Positions 20,991 through 31,702 of a stretch of 64,000 bases of DNA are shown here, in pieces. The DNA is from Parasitella parasitica (Eukaryota; Mucoromycota; Mucoromycetes; Mucorales; Mucoraceae). Position numbers and translations under genes: made by a program. Numbering within the stretch: position 1 is the stretch's first letter; the number at the start of each line of letters is the position of its first letter. The stretch covers positions 162,805-226,804 of the forward strand of contig MU619276.1 of assembly GCA_025201805.1 (NCBI GenBank), in the 5' to 3' direction. The notes below the pieces were generated by a model, which saw nothing but the letters and a program-made list of their open reading frames with translations, ran no database searches and had not been told where the DNA came from.

Positions 20991-21835
20991 TTTCGATATA
21001 AATAACGATTGTCTCCAAAGACAACTAAATAGAGAGACTACTAGCGATTATATCACGGAGAACGTAGGGTCTTTATTAATGATTGAAAAAGGAAGCCAGG
21101 GTTGCTCTGGTCTTGGTTTCTAAAAGTCTTTATACAATTTGTTTTGAAGAACAGCAAATACTGCTTTATTTCGTGCAACTAGATCATATTCCTAATCCAT
21201 AAAAGACCTCGAACATGTCCATATTATAATCCCTTCCCTTTTCCCAAATACACCAGCATATACTATAACCAAAAATACCTTATTTCGAATTTGGTAATAA
21301 TCTTTAACTATGAATTTCTTGCAGTGTACCTAATAAGAATAAACACTTGGTTTTTATTTTGAAACGCTTGAATCACAGAAAGCCTTACAGTGTCAAAGTT
21401 GGAAATGAGATGAGATTCAACCTCCAGTTGATAGGCGTATTCTTCTGTCGCCAATATGCTAATAAATGAAAATTCATCATTCATATTACTACCTATTATA
21501 TTAACTCTATCTGCGATTTGAAACTGTAATGCATACGCGAGAACAATTTATGAGAAATAGATACAAAACCAATATAGTGATTCTATTTTATGATATTGTG
21601 CACAAATTCGCATAAGGTCATACACATAAGCATTTCAAATATTATGCACATTTGAGCATAGTATTAAGCATGCGGGGAGATTATCTCAAGAGCACATATG
21701 AGCTTGGCAATAAGCACATGTGCTGTTTATGTACATTTTGCATATTAACGTATTATTAACCATATTCACTGTACATAATAGATTGGGCTTCAGTGGTATG
21801 CCCACTTGACCATAATAATGTAATAATGTGTGATG
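20991..21835. other. AT-rich intergenic, no gene
   Basis: Degraded sequence upstream of the Tnp2-like fragment. Frequent GCACA/GCATA words near 21600-21740. No usable frame. Confidence 0.3.
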
Positions 21836-22151
21836 TGTCAATTTCCCAACCGGAAGTCAAACTCAAGTAAACTCAATCCTGAACACAATTCAGGAACATA
21901 TCCCAATGGATCATGTCCCTTATTTACCGTATAACTCAACATGACATGTTCTTGGACAATAGATACAATCTATCGTTCCATTCTCTAAATCACACCATGT
22001 CTCACACTTGTATCTTATATCCTCCCATCAATCCACTTAGATTCACTAGTATATAAACCATCATTTTTTTCTTGTAATAAACGAGATCTTTACCTGATTA
22101 ATTCGCAACCGTTTTATTTGAATAATTTCTCATTCTGATAAATCATTGACA
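21836..22151. repeat. LTR-like sequence, 316 bp
   Basis: Begins TGTCAAT and ends ATTGACA, a perfect 7-bp terminal inverted repeat of the TG...CA type. Inside are a TATATAAACC box (about 22051) and AATAAA (about 22078) in LTR order. No matching 5-bp target duplication flanks it and no internal retroelement frame is adjacent, so it would be a solo or partial LTR. Classification rests on structure only. Confidence 0.4.
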
Positions 22152-22283
22152 GGAGATCATGGCAATGCACTTCAATTGAAGGTTGGAGATTGTCCAATTA
22201 TGTGATGTGATACGCTTGTGTAAACTGAAGAATAAAATCACTGTTTCAAACCAGGAAGGTTATTCCGCGGGTAGTTAGGGCAC

Positions 22284-22492
22284 TGTTAGATCAAAGACGA
22301 GTAGCCCTTGTTGTATAACCTTACATTGTACCCTATCAAGTAGATTGTTACTCGGAATTATTCTTGTCAATCAGTAATCTGAATAAGTTACCATGAATTT
22401 ATGTAGTTGTAAAAGGTATAAATAGTTGATGCAATTTCGATCTTAAATAAAGTATCTTGAATTTTTCGGTTTTATCTTTTTTGTATTCAACA
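22284..22492. repeat. Second LTR-like sequence, 209 bp
   Basis: Runs from TGTTAGATC to TTCAACA, with TATAAATAG (about 22418) and AATAAAG (about 22447) in LTR-like order. No target duplication found. It does not resemble the neighbouring LTR-like unit, so two families would be involved. Structural inference only. Confidence 0.33.
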
Positions 22493-23343
22493 AATAGAAT
22501 GGTATAGCTAATAGCGCATAACCGCAGGAAAATTAAGAATCAAATGATGTTACGCATAGTCAATTTATGCCATTCGACTTCGCATAATATACAAAGCCAT
22601 ATAATCAAAACGCATTACAAATATAATTTAAAAGCTTATCAATGAATGTCGTGTGAAAGAAAACACTCCTGATCAAAGTGCTTTCATTTACACAATAAAA
22701 ATTTAGAATGAGAATAAATAATAGCAAAGACATCAAGTATGGCAGTTCGTCAATCAATGAGTTTTACCCATCATTCTAATTAAGCATGTTTTTCACACAA
22801 TAACTACAATATGACGATAGCCATTCTCACACGGCCCACTAATTTTTACGCATATCTCTATCCATGGTATATGCATTTCATTATAATTTTGCTTCTCCTT
22901 AAAACCCAAAGAAAATAACGGCTAGTTAACGCATTGACTCTGGGATCAATACTCCATTCATGAGAACTGACATACGACAATTCTAATGTTATAAATACTA
23001 AGATGTTTTCATCTGGATGAAGCCTCAGAATACTTTTATGATAAAGAATGCTTAATTTGATTATAACTGTAACTTTTTAAAACCCTTTTTTTTAAAAAAA
23101 AAAAAAAAATAATCGTAAAGCTATCGAATTTACGGCATCAGTTACTAATTTTGCATCAATATACCATTCATATTATTGTGATCCTCTCAATGTTTTGATG
23201 TAGCGACAACAATGATCAAATATGCCGCTGCGTCGTCCTTGTTCAACTAGCTGCTGCGGCCAAGGTGTTGCATTTTGTAGTTGAAAGACAACCTCCAAAT
23301 TTAGCATTTTCTTCTATTTTCGTTTTTCACTTTCCAGCATACA
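22493..23343. other. AT-rich intergenic, no gene
   Basis: Over 800 bp without a usable frame. Recurrent CGCATA/ACGCAT words (22517-22620) and an A/T palindromic run at 23085-23110. Right end serves as promoter of the BAHD gene. Confidence 0.3.
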
Positions 23344-24799
23344 ATGACAGTTGAAACTTTCAAAATTTTCCCTAGCAATAAACACAACCGTCCAGCTCCA
23401 CCATCCAAAGTAGCGTTTCATGGTCTTGATCTCATGGGTGCACCGATTCAAATCCGCAACCATCGGTTCTTTCACCCTCCCACAGACACCACTTTTGATC
23501 ACGTCGTCGAGAACCTAAAGTCCTCCCTTGCTGAAGCGCTCGAGTTATACCCACCTGTGGCTGGCACGTTAGAAATGGACAGAGATGGTGAAATTCACAG
23601 CGCAATGGGCCCTGAATTCAACAAGGGCACGCCATTCTTGGTGGAAAGGAAAGAAACGCCATATCAGGGCGATGCAGACGACGTTGGGCCTCGCACTGAT
23701 GTCCTCCTTCCTCACACATCAGATATATTGCAAGTTAAAGTGACTCAGGTACAGCATAAATTCACCGTGCGCTGTGTACATACAGTCCAGTAGTAGACAC
23801 TCACACAACGTGTTTTAGTTTTCTTGTGGTGCCATTGCTGTGGCCTCGTCCTTAAACCATCAAATCTCAGATTTGCGCGGGTTTCTTGATTTTCTCGAAC
23901 TCTGGGCTTGCATTGCAAGAGGCGAAGCTGTTGACTTCAATAGCATTCCTGACAATTGGAGTCGAACACCTGGTAGGTTTTTTCTTGGTTTGACTAAAGA
24001 ATCAGCACCCAAAGCACCCGCTCCATTTTCTGTACTAGACAAGCCCGTAACTGGACCTTCTGCCTATCTTCTAGTTCCATCAGTGGCTACGATATGGGAC
24101 TTTACAAAGAGTGACATGGAAAGATTGAAGAAAGATTTATCGTCCTCACAGCAACATACCCCCAACGGTTGGATCTCATCTGGCGATGCGCTCGCAGCTT
24201 TATTGTGTGGTGTCATTACCCGTGCTCGGGAAAGAGCCTGTGTACCAAGACTGGAAGGAAGATCAACTAAAAAAGAGTTGCACGAACAAATTGCGATGGC
24301 TGCAGATGGCCGCGACAGAGCACCGAGAGGGGATATGGCTGGTGGCCATTATTTTGGTAATTTCAATCCTCTATGGAACGCCACAATTTCTCGAACCGAC
24401 CTGCTGGAAGCCACTTGTGCGTCTGCGTCTCGGGTCGCTGCTGCTATCCGCGCTGCATTGACAACGGAACTTTCACCTGAGGCGGTTGCGTACAAGATTT
24501 CGTTCTTTCAAGATCCTCAAAACACGGTTCCTCGCGGCCGTATTTCGTGGACAGCAGATATGATATTGACGAATTGGTGTCGATTTGATCTGAAGGGACC
24601 AAAACTAGATCTAGGTTGGGGAAAACCTTTTCATGCAACTTCGGGTAGTGGGGGGTCTTTTCCACCCGGATATTGTTTAATGACTCATGATCACGAATCC
24701 CAGGCGACAACTGTATTAATGACAGTGGAAGGTGATGGTGTTGAGAATTTGAAAACTGACACTTTGCTGAACAGTTACGCCACGCTGATATCTGAATAA
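23344..24799 (+). CDS. BAHD/HXXXD-type acyltransferase, 461 aa
   Basis: CoA-dependent acyltransferase of the transferase family best known from plant specialised metabolism and fungal trichothecene acetylation. Exons 23344-23748 and 23819-24799, intron 70 nt. The active-site motif HQISD (HxxxD) is at about residues 153-157, just after the splice junction (VTQ | FSCGAIAVASSLN). The second family motif appears as DLGWGKP (canonical DFGWG) near residue 421. The N-terminal half carries FHGLDLMG and ALELYPPVAGTLE, typical of the family. Substrate unknown. It stands alone beside a transposon-rich stretch rather than in a recognisable metabolite cluster. Confidence 0.9.
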
Positions 24800-24880
24800 A
24801 ATGTTGTTTTGTATGTATGTATGTAGTATTTACAGCGAATTTATTGAGAAAGTATGAATAAAATTAGGGTAAACTGTGAT

Positions 24881-25818
24881 TTATTTTTGTCCAGTCTTTA
24901 AAAGATCCAGGAAGCTTGACTTTGACATTGTTGAAACTATAGACAAATTAGCACTGGGATACGCTAGCTCAGCATTGGACACTTACCACTTTTGGCTTTT
25001 TCTTTTGCTGCAAGAGTCTTGCGAGTGTCGGCAGCATTTTGAACGGCAACCTCTGTTACCTTTTGTTGTGTACGAATAGCATTGAACAGTTTGACAACAC
25101 CTCTTGTAGCGACCTTTCTTAGTCTCTTTTCGTATTCAAATGTCGTAAAGTCAGGAATAACTCTGCCCTTCTCTTTCAATGCTTTCTTTTCTGCCGACAT
25201 GATCTTGCGAGCCTTGTAGTCTAATTTGTCGTCTTCAATCTTGCGTTCTAAGCCTTTTGATCTGGCAAGGATAGGTTGCTGTCCGACATTTTAGTCGATT
25301 GATTGGATTGCTCTCTGGCAGCACATGTCGACAAAAAACTTACCTTTCTGTCCGATCCGGTCAACGTACTGGCCAAAATCTTGGTCATGGCGTCAGAAAA
25401 TGCTTCTGAACTAAATTTCTTGGGTTGCTTGGGACCTGGAGGATATGTACTTGGGTGAGCTGTCAAAATTGCCGTTGCGAATGCTTTACTCACCGTCGTC
25501 TAGATCCATTTTATCGTCGTCAAACTCGTCATCATCGTCTTCATCATCATCGTCATTATCGTCATTATCGTCTTCATCGTCTTCATCGTCATCATCCTCG
25601 GCATCAGCATTTTGATATATTTCCATGTCATCATTCTCTTTTTCACCTTCTTCCTCGTCAGCAGAACTCTCACTTGAAGCAGATTCGACCAAGTCTTGAG
25701 CCGTTCTCTGTGTTTTTACTCTCTTGATAACTTTCTTTGGAGAAGCCGCTACAGCTTTTTTATCTTCCAACTTTTTCTCAACAGCTTGCTGCTTCTTGAC
25801 CTGTTTCTTTGCTGCCAT
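24881..25818 (-). CDS. RRP15: Ribosomal RNA-processing protein 15
   Basis: Nucleolar factor for 60S subunit assembly and ITS processing. Exons 25818-25494, 25435-25344, 25278-24987, 24936-24881; 254 residues. The N-terminal third is Lys-rich, then very acidic (Asp/Glu runs around residues 62-105), as usual. The Rrp15 domain follows: FSSEAFSDAMTKILASTL, QPILARSKGLERKIEDDKLD, ARKIMSAEKKALKEKGRV, EKRLRKVATRGVVKLFNAI, and the tail MSKSSFLDLLKTGQK, which comes from the last small exon. Introns 58, 65 and 50 nt. Only 81 bp separate its stop from that of the convergent BAHD gene. Confidence 0.95.
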
Positions 25819-26077
25819 GATGTTTAATTCTAGGTTGAGTAAAAAACCAGAAGAAGAGAAAAAAAATAGATTGCGAGGCTTTTCGAAGCGTAAACAAGTA
25901 AAGACAGTCCATGCATCAATGTTGCTTTATTACATAATAATGCATCAACTGAAGAGGGTCTTACTCAAGCATGGCTCTTTCCGCTAAAAAAAAAAACAGA
26001 GAGCAAGCTCTAAGCCTGCGAATACCGTTGTTGATGCGACATGGGTCAATGTAGCTAGAGGCATTAAACGGTTTACA

Positions 26078-26680
26078 ATGGCCTTTAATCCAACCATTGT
26101 TAAAACACCCATCAATCCTCCCTCCAAAGACACTTTGACTAGTCAGTCTTTTATGACAGAAAAGCCTATGTATGAAGCCTTGAAATGGTTCGAGCCCTTC
26201 CTTAAAGGCATTGAAGAGGATTCAGTTCTAACTGACATAACGGGGTTAACCAGCCAACAGCTTTTACATGAAGTAGTGTAAGCCTTCAGAATGGATGCCT
26301 ACTTTCGCCATGGATATAATGACTATACTGACAGGGTGCCCAAAACCCGCAAGTACATGCCATTGCCACAAAGCAGTATCCAAGCTATTTCAATCAGTCT
26401 GCTCGCAGTTTCTTCATGAGGGTCTGTTCTCTGTCATTTAATGGACCACATGGATTAAGCCAAAACCCTTATGGAGTTGGGTGTATTAGATATTGCACAA
26501 CAACAGAGAGTACTGTACTTTCGTTGGGTTCAGCCTATCCTACGCCCCTCTGATTCTCCTCATATTCATATTCTAGATCTCATGCTTGCCATGCTAGTTA
26601 ATAAGCAAAATCGGAGACTTCACGGATATACAGTATGTGTCCAAAAAAACACACTGCTGCATCCATGATAGTTAACATCA
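26078..26680 (+). pseudogene. LINE polyprotein fragment
   Basis: Frames at 26078-26281 and 26471-26668 carry GVLDIAQQQRVLYFRWVQPI then LRPSDSPHIHILDLMLAML, resembling the segment between reverse transcriptase and zf-RVT in LINE polyproteins (GxGVLDxxxQxxALxxRW pattern). The preceding frame (SVLTDITGLTSQQLLHEVV) may be the same element. Frames are offset and stop-ridden, so it is a relic. Assignment is by pattern only. Confidence 0.45.
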
Positions 26681-26999
26681 GGAGGGCCCATATGAGAATG
26701 GTCTTTCACTCGGCACCCTTCAAATGGCCTGATGCAGTCAAACAAATCAAACTTCAAGTCCATAACAAAGTAAAAATATATTGACCAGCTATAATTCTTG
26801 TCTCTCTGTTTTAACATGGCCATTTTTATATCTGAATCTTTTACTGACTTTAATAGACTTTAGCTTGTCAATTGCGCCCGCCTCTTGATAGCTCCCTAGG
26901 GATCTATTATTTTACACGGAGCAATCCATAGAAACAATTATTCTAAAAAAAAAAAAAAAAAATAAGAAAAAAATAAAAAAATAAAAACTCAAGCAGTAG

Positions 27000-28669
27000 T
27001 TATCGCAACTCATAACGATCGCCATGACGATCACTGCTGTCCCGGTAAGTGTTGAGCCCACCATCCACTAGTAAAATGGGCGTGCTTTCAGCGACAGTGC
27101 TATAAAGATGATGCGACGCAGCTCTATCTAGTCCATATTCATCGTAGTCGTCATCATCCTCTTCAATGTCTCCCCCTTGTAAGCGATGCGTCTCTTCCTG
27201 CCCAACGTCAATAGCCGCTGTGTCTTTTCTCGCCTTTGCTGTAATCATCTTGAGCTTGAGCCAATTGTATAGACCAATACCGAACAGTGTGATGCATAAA
27301 CCGATGATATTGACGATGGTGAGAATGTCTCCAAATACAAGCGACGAAATGAATATAGTAGCCACTTCCTTGAAAATACCACATACACTCAGTGTTACTA
27401 CCGATGTGCGCTTGATCAAGAAAAATTCAGACATGATCATACAAAAAGCAAGGCTTCCACCGGCCAAAATAATGCCCATCTACATTTTGAACCGTAAGCC
27501 ATTTTGCTCAAACATGGGAAGAAGAAAAAAAAAAGGGGGGGGGGCGGGGGCGGGGAGAGCGAGATACGTACCGTGTGCAATCCTACACCAAATGTACTGA
27601 AAAAAGCACTGTGAAATATAGTAAAATAGCCCTCTACGCCGGCAGATATAATCAAGAGGATAATCGCTTGGGATGGAGCCAAGAAAAAGATGGAGGCAAA
27701 TGGGTTTGTCAAGCCAATACTCTCTTTCCGCAATAGAACCTCTGTCAATGACCAGCGAAGACCACCGAAAACTGAAGCAGCCATCACTTGCACAAAACCT
27801 ACCAGATTAAAGTCTGTTTCGTCCGACACCATCAATACGACGCCTGTTGTTATAATGACAATGATCAGGATCAAATTCCAACTAGGCTTTTCGAGCTTAA
27901 AGATGAACGCAAAAATCAGGACAAACGCAAGAGTCGACGATTTGCACATGGCTGGAGAGAAAACGGTTAGCATTGGCCATGGACGACACGGGCATTATGA
28001 TAGTGCGACTTACTATAGAATGAAAGGGTGATAGTCTTTAGCGAGAGGTTGGATAGTCCAATGTCGAGACTTGTGGCTAACGCACAAGGCAAGACTTTGT
28101 ATCTATAAAAATGTGTAGTTCAATACATGCAGTCAGACTAGACAAGCATACACACATTACATGTAATCGGAGACTGTGGGTCGTTTAGCAGGTCGTAGTT
28201 TAGGCACAACAAGCAGTGAAGTGCCAGAAAACACAAATTGCACAATCATGTGAACACTGGTGACAAACAAAGGATACTGAAAGTTGTAATGGTCCTCTGA
28301 AAACATCCATTTGTTGTATACTGATAATATCGTGGCAAACTATAATGGCAGCAGCGGTTAGAACAGTAATGGCCAGCTAGTCAAACAAACAAGACACTTT
28401 ACAGTATACCTGATCAGAAAAATGAGTTTTTTTTAGAGAGGTGAATATAGGCTTTGAGTAGCATTCAGTTCTTACCACATCAGTATCCAAAACAAATTAA
28501 TAGCCGATGATTTTACGATGCTCTTCTTTTGCTGTATCGTTCTTTCTTTGGTTGTCTGGTTGTTCAGCAATGTCTCGGAAGGCAACGACAAAGGGTCCTC
28601 GTCTCGTAATGAAAACACCTCGCTATCCTGTGATGGCCGCCTGTGAGATGGTTGTAAATTTTTGGTCAT
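27000..28669 (-). CDS. Nucleotide-sugar/triose-phosphate-type transporter, SLC35C2 (YMD8) like, 442 aa
   Basis: Multi-pass secretory-pathway transporter; human SLC35C2 modulates Golgi GDP-fucose supply. Exons 28669-28476, 28409-28403 (7 nt), 28339-28161, 28102-28014, 27951-27572, 27479-27000. Including the 7-nt microexon yields [20 protein letters not shown], the conserved first-helix motif of TPT proteins; skipping it breaks frame. Other hallmarks: [78 protein letters not shown]. The tail is acidic ([16 protein letters not shown]). The last intron (27480-27571) contains a C-rich run in the transcript. Second SLC35C-type gene in this window. Confidence 0.92.
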
Positions 28670-28973
28670 TTTTACAAGGTGTTATGGATTCATATACGGG
28701 TGTATATGTTGTATAAATATAAAGCAGAGCAAAAGAAGAAAAGGGCACAAGATGAGGGATAAAAAAAGCCGCTTTTTTAAAGTCCAGGTATTTGCATCTG
28801 GCCAACGTATAACAGTGGGGTGCACCAAAGCCATAATGAAGCTGCAATAAGCAACTGCTGTATTTCTTGCTATTGCGCTACCAGCTGATACTTTTTTTTA
28901 TTTTTTTTTATTGATTTATTTATACATATAGTGAGAGTAAACTTTTTGTTACAATACGAATTGGTCAAACATG
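28670..28973. other. Intergenic, no gene
   Basis: Promoter of the SLC35C2-like gene and 3' flank of the zinc-finger gene, both on the minus strand. T-rich tracts at 28891-28910. Confidence 0.35.
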
Positions 28974-29612
28974 TCATAACGTTTGGTTGTGTAACGAGAG
29001 CATATGCCTTTTGAATGATGTTTTGCGAATTCTTATCTCGCAAATCTCGCAATAATAGTAAGATTTCGAAGGAGCTGATTTTTTTGGTTTGATCAAAGGG
29101 GGTAAAAGCATATGGTGGATTCTTCTCAAATGAATGTTGTAAAAGTTTTTGTTCGTGTGAGGCTTTTCACAAGATCTGCAGTAAAAGTTGGGGTCGTCTA
29201 CATCTGGCTGCACATCTAAATACTTGATGCCTTTGATTTTAGGCGTGATGTTGTGTGCTGATTTGATATGGCTGTAGTATTCCCTGCACCCTTTTATGTT
29301 TTCATTGCATCTACGGCAATAAAACCAAGAGTCTCTGTTCATCGGGATAACTTTATCTGTTTCTTGGGTCTGTCAGTTGCACGCTATTCTTGTGCGATTT
29401 ATACATGTACTTTACTTACCGTTCTCAGGCTCACCTGGTGTCGTGTCTTCCTTTTTATAAGCTGGGCTCTCTTCTTTATTGATTTCAGGCTCTGGGTTGT
29501 CTCGTTGTCGTTTGCTTGTAGACGTGTCTTGATTGTCGGCTTGATTTACCTGCAAGCTTTCGACATCTGACAGGTGCTCTTCTTTCTTTACTGCAACTAT
29601 CTGATTATTCAT
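28974..29612 (-). CDS. C2H2 zinc-finger protein, 191 aa
   Basis: Two exons, 29612-29420 and 29356-28974, intron 63 nt. The N-terminal part (MNNQIVAVKKEEHLSDVESL...) is charged and disordered. The second exon carries three C2H2 fingers: FYCRRCNENIKGCREYYSHI...H, FYCRSCEKPHTNKNFYNIHL...H and YYCEICEIRIRKTSFKRHML...H, with aromatic residues before each first Cys and unusual linkers. The protein ends a few residues after the last finger (SLHNQTL). A nucleic-acid-binding role is likely; no specific orthologue recognised. Another in-frame ATG exists at 29699, but the shorter start gives a more plausible N-terminus. Confidence 0.78.
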
Positions 29613-30041
29613 TGCTAGATGTGGTGGTGGGTGCCTTTTATCAAATGTAAAAACTATCAGGATGCCCTTATATTTTTTGCCAACTCGACTATAAGCCACT
29701 TGCTCTCTGTTTATGTATTGCTTTACATTTTTATTTCTGCTCTGAGGCGAGTATGATGTCGGCGTTTAGCCTAGTGGGGGAGGAGGGGGAATCTCAAAGG
29801 TAGCTTTCAGGGTAGATCGTTTTTCTCGTGTCAAGTAAATTAATCTTTTATTCTCAACAATGCATACAAAAAAAATAAAATAAAATAAAAATCGATTTTA
29901 TCTATCACCATGTAGTCTTTTCCGTGCCTTTTATAATTTGGATTTTGTTGAAATGTTTAATAACCATCCAAAATGATACTACATGCATTTTTTTTTTCTT
30001 TTTTTTTTTTTTTTTTTNNNNNNNNNNCCATTTAAACTTAC
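29613..30041. other. Intergenic with 10-N gap in a homopolymer tract
   Basis: N bases at 30018-30027 follow a T-run (29988-30017). The last exon of the G-patch gene should lie in or beyond this gap and was not identified. Otherwise AT-rich. Confidence 0.4.
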
Positions 30042-30705
30042 CGTATCAAGAGTCCTACTTTGATAAGTGCCAGAAGAGCTTACATCTCGTTTTACTGACG
30101 AACCTATTCCTGCTGATTGCGCATAACTTTCGGCCTTGATAGGATCCAAAATACCTGAACCATCTTTGCCCAGCCCTTCCCCTTTTTTCCAGCCCATGTT
30201 TGCCAACATACGGGCACCTTTGTTGTCGTCTGCTATAGGTGCATATACAGAACTCTGATTGATTTTTGCTCTACACAGCCTCGGATTTAGCATTCAACTA
30301 GTCGACTGCAGTGCGAGGCAACTTACTGTTCACGTTTTGGAAAGGACTGGTGTCTTGGGGGGGATGAAGGAGGGGATAACACTGGCTTCTCCGGCTGTCC
30401 ATATGCTTGCCTTCTCTCGGCAGCTCGATTGCGATACTACCTAGACTTAATATCTGGTGTCGCAACACAACAATGACGCCCTACCTCCACAGTTTGTTCT
30501 TTGTCCTTGCTTGATTGTTCAACCTGGATAAACTGCAACTTGAGCTTGGCCTTGTTCACAGCGACAGCGTCATTTAGGTTGTTCTAAATGTCGAAAATAT
30601 ACCTTGTTTAACATTGTCCAACTGTATGGCTGCAGCATCATATGTCTCATATTCACGCCACCCCCCGTCTCCACTCTCACCAGACCGACGCCTCCTTCCT
30701 TTCTT

Positions 30706-30741
<36 letters not shown>

Positions 30742-31241
30742 GCACACCAACCCGCCTGGACATCAATAAATCGACATGTTCGTACTTTGTGAAGTTCAGA
30801 TATAGCTTGGTGTCTCTCCAGATCTGGCTTCGATTTGAACTTGCGTTGACACAACAAGCAGGCCATGGCAGACAAGTCTGCATAATCGGCCCTGGCCAGC
30901 TCTTGTTCGGTCTCGAGATGTGCTTCTTGTTTGAGTTCTTTTTTCTTTCTATTCCAACGCTCCAACTGACTGTAAACCTAGTCCATCATTTAGCTGCGGC
31001 AAAGCACCTAGCTGTTGGCCTTGAAACTTACTTTTTTGGTTGCGATAGGAGCTGCGGTGCTGTCTTTGTCTGAGCGTTTGCGCTTCTTTTCGTCGCCTAC
31101 GACTGCAGAAGCTGCTGCTGCCGTTGTCGCTGTCGCTGTCGTTGCTGATTTCTCTTTTTCTTGCGCTGAATCGAGGTCCACTGTCTTTTCAATTTTTGAC
31201 TTGATGACAAACTTGAACGCTGGCTTTTGTTGGTTGAACAT
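30042..31241 (-). CDS. C2H2 + G-patch RNA-binding protein, RBM5/RBM10-like (3' end in gap)
   Basis: Probable splicing factor. Exons 31241-31032, 30977-30786, 30583-30485, 30436-30327, 30270-30042; 280 codons so far, with a donor (GTAAGT) after the last, so at least one exon lies at or past the N gap. N-terminus MFNQQKPAFKFVIKSKIE. One finger, MACLLCQRKFKSKPDLERHQ then AISELHK, then YRNRAAERRQAYGQPE, which closely matches the block between zinc finger and G-patch in RBM5/10. The G-patch reads GARMLANMGWKKGEGLGKDG then SGILDPIKAE. No RRM or OCRE domain is present. The 202-nt second intron contains (CT)n(CA)n microsatellite DNA. Confidence 0.88.
30707..30743. repeat. (CT)n(CA)n microsatellite inside intron
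   Basis: Alternating CT then CA dinucleotides on the plus strand, within intron 2 of the G-patch gene. This explains that intron's unusual length (202 nt). Confidence 0.9.
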
Positions 31242-31702
31242 TTTTCAATTTTGTAAAGAGGTAAAAAAAAAAAAAAAAATTATAATGGCCAGGAGCATTT
31301 GTAATGAACAGCTCAAATCCGTGACTGAGGGAAATGTCCAGCAAGAACAATGATCCCGATGCACGGTACGATTTGGGACATTTGCTCGCAATTGTCAATT
31401 ATATTCTTCAATCGAATGTCAAGTGTATTGGCATCTGGATGCATTGCTAATGAGAACCACAACCACTGAATCGAAACAAAATGTAGAGTATTTTGTTGAC
31501 ATTGTTTTTGAGCAAGTGCCAACCTTTTTTCCCGTTGTTTTTTTTAGCCGGAGAAATAGAATGATGGCAATAACTACTATGTATAATTATATCTGGATCC
31601 CAAGTTCCAAAAATATAAAAAAAGAGTTTTTTTTTTTTTGACAAGCCAGATTTTCAAGTTGTTTCTTTCTTGATTTTCGCCCGAAAAAAAAACATACGCA
31701 GA
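31242..31702. promoter_or_regulatory. Divergent region between G-patch and HSPA12-like genes
   Basis: About 460 bp between divergent starts with A/T homopolymers at 31262-31279 and 31626-31640. No clear heat-shock element recognised and no gene. Confidence 0.35.

Noticed and set aside
22517-22620. Recurrent CGCATA words as a CRISPR-like or structured repeat
   Set aside because: Irregular spacing, no conserved spacer length and a eukaryotic setting.
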